Assembly (NCBI GenBank): GCA_963169915.1 | Contig: CAUJEM010000079.1 | Location: forward strand, 62,001-126,000 | Direction of reading: 5' to 3' | DNA: 64,000 nucleotides | Source: Myxococcota bacterium | GTDB lineage: Bacteria > Myxococcota_A > Polyangia > Polyangiales > Polyangiaceae | Part shown: positions 38,753 through 47,004 of the stretch, piece by piece | How the letters are laid out: every line of letters starts with the position of its first letter | Position numbering within the stretch: position 1 is the stretch's first letter | The notes under the pieces: model-generated | Told to the model about the DNA's origin: nothing | Seen by the model: only the letters and a program-made list of their open reading frames with translations | The model's database searches: none | Position numbers and translations under genes: made by a program

Positions 38753-40135
38753 TCAGTAGTCACGCATTTGCTTGCGGATCTTACCGATGGCTTGCTCTTG
38801 CAGCTGGCGAATGCGCTCGCGCGACAGGTTGTACTTGTCGCCGATCTCTTTGAGCGTCAGCTCGTCCTCGTTGTCGAGGCCGAAGCGCCAGCGCAAGATC
38901 CGCGACTCGATGGGGGTGAGCGTCCCGAGCAGGCGCTGCACCTCGGCGGCCCATTTCTGGTTGGCCAGGTTGTCGTACGGTGAGAGTGCGTTCTCCTCGA
39001 CCAGGAAGTCGATGAAGCGTCGTCCGTCCTCGTCGCCCACGGGGCGGTCGAGCGAGAACGGCGTCTCGGCGTACAGATCCTTGACCTTCTCGAGCTTGTC
39101 GCGGGGCACGCCCGTCTCCTTCTCGAGCTCCTCCGGCGTCGGCTCGTGGCCGGTGCGCGCGATGATGGTCTGGGTCGCGCGCGCCACCCGATTGTAGGTG
39201 TCCAGCATGTGGACCGGGATCCGCACGGCGCGGCCCTTGTCGGCCAGCGCGCGGCTGATGGCGTGGCGGATCCACCACGAGGCGTAGGTGCTGAAGCGAT
39301 ACCCGCGGCTGTGATCGAAGCGCTCCACCGCCTTCATCAGGCCGATGTTGCCCTCTTGGATCAGATCGATGAGGGGCAGGCGCCCCCGGTTGTAGCGGCG
39401 CGCGATGCTGACCACGAGCCGGAGGTTGGCCTTCACGAAGCGGTTCTTGGCCGCGCGCTGGCGCGCGTCGCAGCGCCGCACCTGCTCGAGGTAGCGCCGG
39501 TACGCGGGCGTGTCGGGCACGGGAGGAGAGTCCAAGCCCAGGGCCTCGCACTCCTCGGCGGGCAAGAGCGGCGCCCCCGCGAGCTGGACGGCGCGACAGA
39601 GCCACAGGCGATCGCTGTCCGGCAAGCGGATGGCGCGCGCCAGGGCCTCGCACTGCTCCGCCCACTGCGCGCGGTCCTTCACCGTCGCGCGCCTCTTCGA
39701 CCGCCCCTGCGCGTCACAGAGCTCCAGCAAGCTCGCGAGCTGCGGCACGCTCACGCTCTTGGCCGCGCGCTCCTCGTCCTCGTCCTCCGGGCTCCCCTGC
39801 CCGCTCGCCGCGATGTCGCGCTCGAGCTGCCTCAGCAGGCTGGGGGCCAGCGGCGCGTACGCGAGCAGCGCCATCCACAGCTCGATCTCCGCGCGCTCGA
39901 CCGCCTGCGCCGCCTCCACCTCATCGTCCGGGCCGAGCACCTGGTGGGTCGCCATCTCACGGAAGTAGCGCGACAGCGTGGAGTCCGTGCTGCCGTCCAC
40001 CGGGGCGCTCCGCGTGGTCGACGCGTCGCCCTCGCCGTCACCGCTGCTCGACGCGGCCTGCGAGCGCGCGCGGATCACGGTGTCCTCCGAGGTGTCCTGC
40101 TCGTACTGGTGGATGGCGGCTTCTTCTTTCGACAT
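38753..40135 (-). CDS. RNA polymerase sigma factor, sigma-70 family (RpoD/RpoS-like group 2)
   Basis: The 460-residue protein directs RNA polymerase to a promoter set. Region 1.2 is [19 protein letters not shown] near residues 50-68. Region 2 begins [20 protein letters not shown] and continues [20 protein letters not shown] and [20 protein letters not shown] near residues 225-300. Region 3 is [15 protein letters not shown]. Region 4 ends with the helix-turn-helix [20 protein letters not shown]. An Arg/Glu-rich stretch of about 110 residues separates regions 1.2 and 2. Length and the absence of region 1.1 argue against the housekeeping RpoD. The ATG has GAGG five bases upstream. A near-consensus sigma-54 promoter sits about 170 bases upstream, which suggests a sigma cascade. 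Confidence 0.9.
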   Translation of the reverse strand: MSKEEAAIHQYEQDTSEDTVIRARSQAASSSGDGEGDASTTRSAPVDGSTDSTLSRYFREMATHQVLGPDDEVEAAQAVERAEIELWMALLAYAPLAPSLLRQLERDIAASGQGSPEDEDEERAAKSVSVPQLASLLELCDAQGRSKRRATVKDRAQWAEQCEALARAIRLPDSDRLWLCRAVQLAGAPLLPAEECEALGLDSPPVPDTPAYRRYLEQVRRCDARQRAAKNRFVKANLRLVVSIARRYNRGRLPLIDLIQEGNIGLMKAVERFDHSRGYRFSTYASWWIRHAISRALADKGRAVRIPVHMLDTYNRVARATQTIIARTGHEPTPEELEKETGVPRDKLEKVKDLYAETPFSLDRPVGDEDGRRFIDFLVEENALSPYDNLANQKWAAEVQRLLGTLTPIESRILRWRFGLDNEDELTLKEIGDKYNLSRERIRQLQEQAIGKIRKQMRDY

Positions 40136-40307
40136 GGAAACCTCGGCTAAGGGGTGGGCGGTCTTGGGCTAAGGCGGCGAAGCGGGCGGCGCTCTGACGA
40201 GGGGCAACCCCCGAGGCGCCCTGGTGATTCCCACTGTGCCCAGCTCGTGGGACAGCGGGTGAGGATGGCGAAGGTGAAGAAGTGCGCTGCTGTCAAGCAC
40301 CTAATAC

Positions 40308-40322
40308 TGCAATGATCATGCC
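40308..40322 (-). promoter_or_regulatory. Candidate sigma-54 promoter upstream of the sigma-factor gene
   Basis: Read on the minus strand the site is GGCATGATCATTGCA, against the consensus GGCACG-N4-TTGCA. The GG and GC dinucleotides stand at exactly the -24/-12 spacing. Transcription would begin near 40297 and run into the sigma-factor gene after a leader of about 160 bases. A TTGACA (40296-40291) lies just downstream but has no matching -10. Confidence 0.55.
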
Positions 40323-40539
40323 GCTCCTGGGTTCCCTGGGTTGCGCCGGAGCTCGACGGAGCGCCGCGGCATCAACGTTCACGACTGAAGCTCTACGAAT
40401 GAGGCGGGCCCTGCGATCCATCGACTCTTTCCCGAAAATCAGTGGCAGCTCCCGAGGACACCAGGAATGAAAACCTCCGCCTGCAAGGCTGCAGGGCCAA
40501 GGTGCAGCGCCAGGCGAACGCCCGCGGGGGCGCCGAGGA

Positions 40540-40564
40540 GCGGGGCCGCAGGAGGCGGCCCCGC
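40540..40564 (-). terminator. 10-bp perfect hairpin downstream of pheS
   Basis: GCGGGGCCGC and GCGGCCCCGC flank a 5-base loop. The hairpin lies about 180 bases past the pheS stop. It may end the rpmI-rplT-pheS transcript; no U-tract follows. Confidence 0.4.
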
Positions 40565-40745
40565 GGCGCGACGTAGCCGCCAACCTTGGGCCCCCGACAC
40601 CCTAGGTCAAGGGTCAGGGCGGTGGGGAGCCCCCCGACGCAGGTTGCCCCAAGGCACCGAGCTATGATCGAAATGTCGCGGGCTGCCCGCCTCTGACGAC
40701 GCAGCCCGTGGAACGCTGGCGGACGCCGCCCACGGCCAGCGCCGC

Positions 40746-41819
40746 TCAGAACTGAGCGAGAAAGCGCGGGTGGTTCTCGAAGAGGAGCCGAATGTCCGGG
40801 ATGCCGTAGCGGAGCATGGCCAGGCGCTCGATCCCCATGCCGAAGGCAAAGCCCGTGAAGCGCTCCGAGTCGATGCCGCAGCGCTCGAGGACCTCCGGGT
40901 GCACCATCCCGCAGCCGAGCACCTCGAGCCAGCCCGTCCCCTTGCACACACGGCAGCCGGCCCGCGTCCCCGCGGCGACGTCACAGAAGACGCAGCCGAC
41001 GTCCACCTCTGCGCCCGGCTCGACGAAGGGGAAATAGCTAGGGCGAAAGCGGACGGGCGCCGCCTCCCCGTACAGCCGGCGAGCGAAGGTGGTGAGCACG
41101 CCCTTGAGGTGGGCGAAGCTGACCCCCTCATCGACGAGGAAGCCCTCCACCTGGTGAAACATGGGCGAGTGGGTGACGTCGTCGTCGCGCCGGTAGACCG
41201 CGCCGCCGCTCACGATGGCCATGGGTGGACGGCGCGCGGACAGCTCCCGGCTCTGGACGTTGCTCGTGTGCGTCCGCAGGAGCGTGCGGAGCTGATCGTC
41301 CCCGCCCACCCGCACCCAGAAGGTGTCCTGCATGTCCATGGCCGGGTGCTCCGCTGGGAACGCGAGCTTCTCGAAATTGTTCAGCTCCAGCTCCACCTCG
41401 GGGCCCCAGGCCTGCTCGAAGCCGAGCTGCGCGAAGATGTCGAGCACCTCCCAGCGCACCTGCGTGATGGGATGCAGATGCCCTCGGGGCGCCGGGGCGC
41501 GGCCGGGCAGCGTCAGATCCAGCGGTGGGGCCGCGAGCTCCGCGGCGCGCGCGGCCCGCGCGAGCGCTTCGCGGCGCGCCTCGAAGCGAGCCTCGACCTC
41601 CTGCTTGACGCCATTGACGAGCTCCCCCATCTCCTTGCGGCGCTCTGGGGGGACCTGGGCGAGCAGCTTCAGGAGGCTCGTCAGCTCACCCTTCTTGCCC
41701 AGGACGGAGGCGCGCAGTGCGCGCAGCGCCGCTTCGTCTGGCGCTGCCTCGAACTGCTCATGAAACTGACGGCCGAGCGCCGCGAGCCCCGCGCTCAGTG
41801 CTTCGACGGCGTCCGCCAC
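40746..41819 (-). CDS. pheS: Phenylalanyl-tRNA synthetase alpha subunit
   Basis: The 357-residue class II synthetase subunit charges tRNA-Phe together with PheT. The N-terminal coiled coil covers about residues 1-95. Class II motifs follow: HLHPITQVRWEVLDIFAQLG near residue 116, then TFWVRVGGDDQLRTLLRTHT, and motif 3 in GFAFGMGIERLAMLRYGIPD near residue 325. A Cys-rich turn (CVFCDVAAGTRAGCRVCKG) precedes the phenylalanine pocket, as in many bacterial PheS. The start is 5 bases after the rplT stop, so they are cotranscribed. pheT does not follow, which is unusual; it must be encoded elsewhere. Confidence 0.97.
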   Translation of the reverse strand: MADAVEALSAGLAALGRQFHEQFEAAPDEAALRALRASVLGKKGELTSLLKLLAQVPPERRKEMGELVNGVKQEVEARFEARREALARAARAAELAAPPLDLTLPGRAPAPRGHLHPITQVRWEVLDIFAQLGFEQAWGPEVELELNNFEKLAFPAEHPAMDMQDTFWVRVGGDDQLRTLLRTHTSNVQSRELSARRPPMAIVSGGAVYRRDDDVTHSPMFHQVEGFLVDEGVSFAHLKGVLTTFARRLYGEAAPVRFRPSYFPFVEPGAEVDVGCVFCDVAAGTRAGCRVCKGTGWLEVLGCGMVHPEVLERCGIDSERFTGFAFGMGIERLAMLRYGIPDIRLLFENHPRFLAQF

Positions 41820-41824
41820 GACCG

Positions 41825-42178
41825 TCAGGGCGCGGCGCTCGCCAGCTCGGTGAGCTTCTTGAAGGCGGGCGCGTCGTTGACGGCCATGTCCGCCAGCACC
41901 TTCCGGTCGAGCTCGATCCCGCTGCGTCGCAGGGCGCCCATCAGCCGAGAGTAGGTGGTGCCGTTCTCACGGCAGGCGGCGTTGATGCGAGCGATCCAGA
42001 GCGCACGAAAATCACGCTTGCGGAGCTTGCGCCCCACGTAGGCGTAGGTCCATGACTTCCAGAGGACGTGCATCGCTTGGCGGATGCGGTTCTTCCGGCC
42101 TCCCCAGAACCCCTCCACCTGCTCGAGGACGCGCTTGTGACGACGGCGGGCGGTGACGCCCCTCTTGACTCGTGCCAT
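41825..42178 (-). CDS. rplT: 50S ribosomal protein L20
   Basis: The ATG at 42178 gives the normal 117 residues, starting [21 protein letters not shown]20 binds 23S rRNA early in assembly of the large subunit and in some bacteria represses its own operon. The basic N-terminal helix and the segment [20 protein letters not shown] near residue 57 are canonical. It lies 22 bases after rpmI and 5 before pheS. No separate promoter is seen. Confidence 0.98.
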   Translation of the reverse strand: MARVKRGVTARRRHKRVLEQVEGFWGGRKNRIRQAMHVLWKSWTYAYVGRKLRKRDFRALWIARINAACRENGTTYSRLMGALRRSGIELDRKVLADMAVNDAPAFKKLTELASAAP

Positions 42179-42200
42179 TGTGCGGTTGCTCCTTGATCGC

Positions 42201-42398
42201 TCAGCCGTAGGGGAGGAGGAGCTTGATGCGCTCCTGCATCGCGGGGGCCACCATGTCGTTGTCGCGGAGACGACGACGGCGCTTGCGTGACTTGCCAATC
42301 ATGCAGTGCTGGTTGCCGCCCTTGGGGCGACGGATACGACCGCTGCCGGTCACCTTGAACCGCTTGGCAGCGGCTCGATTGGTCTTCATCTTGGACAC
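42201..42398 (-). CDS. rpmI: 50S ribosomal protein L35
   Basis: I place the start at the GTG at 42398, which gives [20 protein letters not shown] and the standard 65 residues. GGAG lies seven bases upstream, whereas the ATG three codons later has no ribosome site of its own. L35 is a small basic component of the large ribosomal subunit. The lysine/arginine-rich middle ([15 protein letters not shown]) is typical. infC, which precedes rpmI in most bacteria, is absent; dacB lies upstream instead, and a sigma-70-type promoter stands in the gap. Confidence 0.96.
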   Translation of the reverse strand: MSKMKTNRAAAKRFKVTGSGRIRRPKGGNQHCMIGKSRKRRRRLRDNDMVAPAMQERIKLLLPYG

Positions 42399-42462
42399 GA
42401 CGTCACTCCTTCGATCGGCAGGCGGGCCAAAACCGCTTCGGGGCCTGCACGACGAGGGGCGC

Positions 42463-42491
42463 CTTATGACCAAGCCCCCGAGGCTCGTCAA
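42463..42491 (-). promoter_or_regulatory. Sigma-70-type promoter for rpmI-rplT-pheS
   Basis: On the minus strand TTGACG (42491-42486) and CATAAG (42468-42463) are separated by 17 bases. Transcription would begin near 42456, leaving a leader of about 58 bases before the rpmI GTG. The -35 element falls in the loop of the hairpin at 42478-42498. Confidence 0.55.
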
Positions 42492-42498
42492 GCCTCGG
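42478..42498 (-). terminator. Short hairpin after dacB
   Basis: CCGAGGC and GCCTCGG form a 7-bp stem with a 7-base loop, 40 bases past the dacB stop. It overlaps the rpmI promoter. It may end dacB transcription. Confidence 0.4.
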
Positions 42499-42537
42499 CG
42501 CCTCTCCCTGCTCAAGCGAGCAGCCACGCCTGGGCGC

Positions 42538-44073
42538 TCAGGGGCTCGCGCCGCGCAGCTCCAGGGCGAGCGCCTCGATCAGCGCGTCGACCTTCTGCCG
42601 CACCGGCCCATGCTCGGTGATCCCGCTGACCACGACGGCGAAGGCGGCGCGCCGGCGCGCCGGCGGCCCGCCGTGGAGGTAGCCGGCGAGCGCCACGGTG
42701 CGGGCCAGCGTGCCCGTCTTGGCGCGCAGGTCGCGCTCGGCGCGGTGCTGGCGAAAGCGCGCCCGGAGCGTCCCATCCACGCCCGCCACGGCGAGCTGCC
42801 CCTCGAATTCTGGAGCCAGCGCAGGATCTCGCAGCGCCGCCGAGAGCAGGCGCGTGAGGGTGCTGGCGCTGAGGCGGTTGGCGTCGAACAAGCCCGACCC
42901 GTTGATGAACTTGGTGCCGGGCGAGAGCGCGCCGATGCCCTTCAGGTACTCGAGCGCCACCTGCGCGCCCTCGGCGCTGGTCCCCGCCCGCCCCTGGGCC
43001 TCCGCGCCGAGCGTCTTGAGCACCATCTCCGCCGTGAAGTTGTCGCTCTCTTTGCCGAGCGCGGCCAAGACGACCGGCAAGGGCGGGGACTCGTGCACCG
43101 CGAGGACCGCGCGCTCGTCCGCGCCGCCGAGCGCGACGCGCCCGCCGAGCTTGATCCCCTCGGAGGCCAGCGCCTGCGCCAAGGCTCGGCCCGCCAGCAG
43201 GCGTGGATCTTCTACCCGCCGCGCGAAGCGCGCCACCGGGCTGCCCTCCGCGATGCTGCCGCCGACGAGCCCGGACAGCTCCGTGCCCTCCGCGCGCACC
43301 GAGAACTGCAGGCGCTGTCCCGTCCCCGGCTCGGTGGTGTCGATGGTGCCCGACGAGCGCAGCGCGCCGGGCGGCTCGAACCAGTGACGCGCGGGCTCTC
43401 CGGCGCGCCCCGGCTGGACCAGCAGCGTGACCGCGTTGCGCTCGAGCGACACGGCCGCCACCGGCGCGCGGAACGCCGACCACTCGTCCGGCTGCTGCTC
43501 GAAGGCCGGAGGGATGAACTGGTCGTCGAACCGGCTCTGGTCCACGAGCAGGTCTCCGCTGACGCGGACCAGCCCTCGGGCCCGCAGCTGAGCGGCGAAG
43601 AGCACCAGGTGCTCGACCGCCAGGGTGGGATCTCCGTGGCCTCGCAGCACGAGCCGGGAGGCCACCCCACCCTCGATGCGGCCGAGGACGCTGGTGCGCC
43701 ACCGGTACGCTGGGCCCAAGCGTGAGAGCGCCGCCGCCGCGGTCACCAGCTTGGAGGTGGAGGCCGGGTTGACCGGGGTGTCCGCGTCGAGCGACGCCAA
43801 GCTCGCGCCCGAGTCCACGTCCACCAGCGCCACGACCGCGCGCCCCCCTCGCTCGCGACACCACGCCCCGAGCTGCTGCACGGCCACGCCGAGCCTCCCC
43901 TTCGCGGCGTCGTCGAGCGCGGCCGACGCGGCGGGCGGGGGCGCGGCCCGCGCGGGCTCGGCGACGATGAGCGGCGGTTCGCCGAGCCGCTGGGCGAGCA
44001 GCCCGCCGCCGCAGAGGGTGAGGACGCCCACCAGCGCGGCGCGTCTGCTCGAGTGACCCTGGAGCGCCCTCAT
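42538..44073 (-). CDS. dacB: D-alanyl-D-alanine carboxypeptidase/endopeptidase (PBP4, peptidase S13)
   Basis: The ATG at 44073 gives 511 residues with a signal or anchor segment (SSRRAALVGVLTLCGGGLLA). The penicillin-binding motifs are complete: SxxK in NPASTSKLVTAAAALSRLG near residue 105, SxN in ESDNFTAEMVLKTLG, and KTG in LRAKTGTLARTVALAGYLHG near residue 460. The enzyme trims or cleaves peptidoglycan side chains in the periplasm. A long S13-type insert separates SxxK and SxN, as in E. coli PBP4. It is upstream of rpmI on the same strand but a hairpin and a promoter separate them. No tight link to the gene at 44128 beyond a 54-base gap. Confidence 0.93.
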   Translation of the reverse strand: MRALQGHSSRRAALVGVLTLCGGGLLAQRLGEPPLIVAEPARAAPPPAASAALDDAAKGRLGVAVQQLGAWCRERGGRAVVALVDVDSGASLASLDADTPVNPASTSKLVTAAAALSRLGPAYRWRTSVLGRIEGGVASRLVLRGHGDPTLAVEHLVLFAAQLRARGLVRVSGDLLVDQSRFDDQFIPPAFEQQPDEWSAFRAPVAAVSLERNAVTLLVQPGRAGEPARHWFEPPGALRSSGTIDTTEPGTGQRLQFSVRAEGTELSGLVGGSIAEGSPVARFARRVEDPRLLAGRALAQALASEGIKLGGRVALGGADERAVLAVHESPPLPVVLAALGKESDNFTAEMVLKTLGAEAQGRAGTSAEGAQVALEYLKGIGALSPGTKFINGSGLFDANRLSASTLTRLLSAALRDPALAPEFEGQLAVAGVDGTLRARFRQHRAERDLRAKTGTLARTVALAGYLHGGPPARRRAAFAVVVSGITEHGPVRQKVDALIEALALELRGASP

Positions 44074-44127
44074 GCCGCGCCTAGGGCTATCAGGCGTCGG
44101 CCAGGCGCGCAAACCGTCGGGGCGCCG

Positions 44128-46917
44128 TCAGGGGCGGCGCAGCGCGCGCGCGCGGTCGTTCCAGTACCGGGCGCGCGCGGCGGCGCCGACGGCGTCGAGC
44201 GACCGCGCGAGCCCCAGCGTGGCGAGGCGATCTTCCGGACGTAGCACCACCGCGCGACGAAAGAAGCGCTCCGCGCGCGCGTTGCCCCGATGCGACAGCG
44301 CCTCTTGCCCCTGCGTGCGGTACGTCAGGAACGCCTGCTCGATCCCGCGGTAGTCGGAGGGCGCCAGGCCGTTCAGCTCGAGCAGCAGCTCACGCGCTCC
44401 GTCGAGATCGCCCGTCAGCGCGCGCGCATCGGCGAGCTGGCCCGTCAGCGTAGGATCAGTAGGGTGCTGGTGGTGCGCGCGCTCGGCCCACTTGAGAGCC
44501 TCGGCTCCATCGCCCGCCAGCAGCAACGTGCCGATGAGCCCGGACAGCATCGCGACGTCCTTGGGCGCCAGCTCGACGGCTCGGCAGTACGCGCGCCGCG
44601 CGGCCTCGAGGTCACCGACCTTCACGGCGCGCTGCGCCTCCGCCACCGCGCGGAGGCGCTCGCCGCGTTCCGCGACGACATCGGCGCCCGGCTCACAGCT
44701 CGGCCCCGGGCTCAAGGGCTCCCCTCGCGCCAGCACCGCGCTGGCGGAGGCGGCCGCTGCGCTCACCGCCGGTGGCTCGACGGCGGCTGCGGGGCCCTCG
44801 AGCGGCGGCGTGGCGGCGGGCGGCGCCGGGGCGACGGACGCCACGGCGCCCACGGTCGCCTCCGGTAAAGGCAGCCGCGCTCCCTCGCGCGCTGCCGCTT
44901 CGACGCTCGCCTCACTCGCCCGGTCACTGAGAAACGCCGCGAAGGCGCCCGCCAGCCCGCTCGCGACGAGCAGCCCCGCGGCCGCCGTGACCCCGAGCCA
45001 CAGCCGCAGCGACCGCGGCCGCGCGCTGGCGGCGGGCCCTGGCGAGGGGCCCCCCTGCGGCGCTGGAGCGACGCTCGGCTCGCGCGCCTGCGTGGGCGCC
45101 GGCGCCGCTGAGCTCACCGCGAGGCGGCTCGCGACGGCGGGCAGCGGCGGTGGCCGGTAGGTGGGGCGATCCGCGGCCTCGCGCGGCGGCTGCACGAAGG
45201 AGGCGCTGCTGAGCTCGAAGCTCGGCGGCGACACGTTCGCCGGCACCAGCGAGAACTCCGGGACGGAGGCCGCCCGCGGGACGCTCACCGCTGGGGCCTC
45301 CACCACCGGCTCCTGCGGCGCTAGTACGCTGGGCGCCACGAGCACGGGCTCCCGCTCGGCCTGCGCGAGGGTCACGTCCACGGGCGACATGATGTTCGCC
45401 GAGCCCACGTGCTCCACGGGCTCCACCGTGATCTGCCCGTTGGCGAGCCCGAGGAGCGAGGCCACCGCGCCCACACCCTGCAGCGCCGCCCCCGTGGCCT
45501 CGCCCTCCGCGCCGGCGAGCAGCCCCTCCGCCAGGTGCAAGCGAAGGCGGTAGCGGGGATTGACGACGGTGGCGCGCAGCGGGCGCGAGGTGCCGGCGAG
45601 CTGGCGCAGGAGCCGCGCCGGGCCGAGCGCGTCCAGCGCGAATTCGAAGGCAGTCCCCGCGGCGAGCAGCTCCGCGAGCCGGCGTTCCGGGGCGGACAGG
45701 TCCGCGAGCTTCTGGATGAGCTTGGCGGTCAGCGGCGCCAGCTCTCCATCCGCCCACAGCTCCTCCCAGCTCACGGCCAGCAGCGCCGCCCACCGCAGCC
45801 GCGTGTCGGCGCGCATGCGCTGCACGAGGGCGTAACCGGCGCCATAGAGCGCGGTGGTGCCCAGCACGAGCACCGCGGGGTCGTGAGGGCGCAGGCGTGC
45901 CAGGTGGACATCCGAGGGGTGGAGATCGGTGACGACGACGCTGGCGCCGCGCGCGCGCAGCTCTTGGGCCACGGCGTCCGCGCGCGCGGCGTCGTCGTCC
46001 GCCAGGATGACGCGCACACCGGCGATGGAGGGCCCGTCGAAGCGCGACTCACCGACCGCGTCGAGGACGTCCAGCGTGCCCCCGGAGCGCTCGTCGAATT
46101 CCCACTGGAGCGGCTCCGCGCGGCTGATGGTGGCGCGCACCCGCTGCACGAAATCATCGATCAAGGTCGCCAGCGGCTTGCCTCGGTCGAGCACGAGGCG
46201 CACCGGCGCGCCGTCGGCGTCACCCGAGTGGACGCTCAGGATGCCGCTGCGCAGCTCCCGCCTCAGCGTGGAGACGAGCTCATCGAGCGTGGACTCACCG
46301 ACGTCAGCCCCCTGGGCCTGTCCCGGCTCGGGCAGCGCGCGCGCGAGCCCAGCGACCCGCTCAGCGACGGCGTCGATGCTGGCGGTGCGAGGGATGATGG
46401 CGACGGCGCCGTGTCGGAAGGCGGCCAGGCGCGCGGAGAGATCGGCGTCCTCGCCGAGCAGCGCGACGGGCACCCCGCTGCCCTTGGGCGAGCTCGCGAA
46501 TTGCTCGAGCATGGCGCGCCCGCTCGCCTCGGTGGCGTCCCCGACCAGCAGCACCAGATCCGGCGCGGTCGTGACGACCGCCTCGAGCACGTCGCGCCCC
46601 GTCGCCGTCTCGACGTAGACGCCGTGGCGCGCGAGCGCGCCCTTCAGGGCCTCGAGCATCTGCTCTCCCGCGCCGAGCACCAAGACGGTCGGCTCTGCGG
46701 CGACGAGCGAGCGCCTCGGCGCGGGCTTGGGGACGACGGTGGGCGACGGCGCGGGGAGACGGTCTTCGTAGGTCCGCGTCCGCTGCGGCGGCCTCATCCC
46801 GAGCGGGCGCGGACGAACGCTCGCGGGCCGCGGGACGTGCGGCGCCGGCCGCGGGACCGGGGCGGGGCGCGGAACGGGCGCCGGTGGACGACCACGCTTG
46901 TCAGACCCGTTCTTCAC
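44128..46917 (-). CDS. Degenerate receiver-domain protein with DUF4388-like region, membrane span and TPRs
   Basis: The GTG start at 46917 gives 929 residues. After a Pro/Arg-rich tail (about 1-70), a receiver-like domain covers 75-195 (TVLVLGAGEQMLEALKGALA, with DLVLLVGDA where the phospho-acceptor Asp is expected). A DUF4388-like region follows near 210-300. A second receiver-like domain begins GVRVILADDDAARADAVAQE near 315, again with Gly (AVLVLGTTAL) in the acceptor position. Then come a DUF4388-like/PATAN part, a Pro-rich linker, one membrane helix near 650-672 and at least three TPRs (AVKVGDLEAARRAYCRAVEL). Neither receiver looks phosphorylatable. The protein is probably a membrane scaffold; function unknown. 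Confidence 0.75.
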   Translation of the reverse strand: MKNGSDKRGRPPAPVPRPAPVPRPAPHVPRPASVRPRPLGMRPPQRTRTYEDRLPAPSPTVVPKPAPRRSLVAAEPTVLVLGAGEQMLEALKGALARHGVYVETATGRDVLEAVVTTAPDLVLLVGDATEASGRAMLEQFASSPKGSGVPVALLGEDADLSARLAAFRHGAVAIIPRTASIDAVAERVAGLARALPEPGQAQGADVGESTLDELVSTLRRELRSGILSVHSGDADGAPVRLVLDRGKPLATLIDDFVQRVRATISRAEPLQWEFDERSGGTLDVLDAVGESRFDGPSIAGVRVILADDDAARADAVAQELRARGASVVVTDLHPSDVHLARLRPHDPAVLVLGTTALYGAGYALVQRMRADTRLRWAALLAVSWEELWADGELAPLTAKLIQKLADLSAPERRLAELLAAGTAFEFALDALGPARLLRQLAGTSRPLRATVVNPRYRLRLHLAEGLLAGAEGEATGAALQGVGAVASLLGLANGQITVEPVEHVGSANIMSPVDVTLAQAEREPVLVAPSVLAPQEPVVEAPAVSVPRAASVPEFSLVPANVSPPSFELSSASFVQPPREAADRPTYRPPPLPAVASRLAVSSAAPAPTQAREPSVAPAPQGGPSPGPAASARPRSLRLWLGVTAAAGLLVASGLAGAFAAFLSDRASEASVEAAAREGARLPLPEATVGAVASVAPAPPAATPPLEGPAAAVEPPAVSAAAASASAVLARGEPLSPGPSCEPGADVVAERGERLRAVAEAQRAVKVGDLEAARRAYCRAVELAPKDVAMLSGLIGTLLLAGDGAEALKWAERAHHQHPTDPTLTGQLADARALTGDLDGARELLLELNGLAPSDYRGIEQAFLTYRTQGQEALSHRGNARAERFFRRAVVLRPEDRLATLGLARSLDAVGAAARARYWNDRARALRRP

Positions 46918-47004
46918 TCATCGGATTATTTCAGACCCTCCACTCCCGGGCCAGGCTGGACGCTCGCTCACGTCGGCGCGTGTGGTGTCGTGTAGGATGC
47001 TTCC

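Larger units (their letters stand above)
40136..40745. other. 610-base intergenic region between the sigma-factor gene and pheS
   Basis: I see no convincing gene. The part next to the sigma gene (40136-40330) holds its likely leader and a sigma-54 promoter. The middle has a 10-bp perfect hairpin at 40540-40564. The remainder up to 40745 is GC-rich sequence trailing pheS without a recognisable element. A 66-codon frame on the + strand at 40467 has no family resemblance. Confidence 0.55.

Noticed and set aside
40467-40667. 66-codon frame on the + strand in the gap between the sigma gene and pheS
   Set aside because: Arg/Pro/Gly-rich translation, no family resemblance and no convincing ribosome site.
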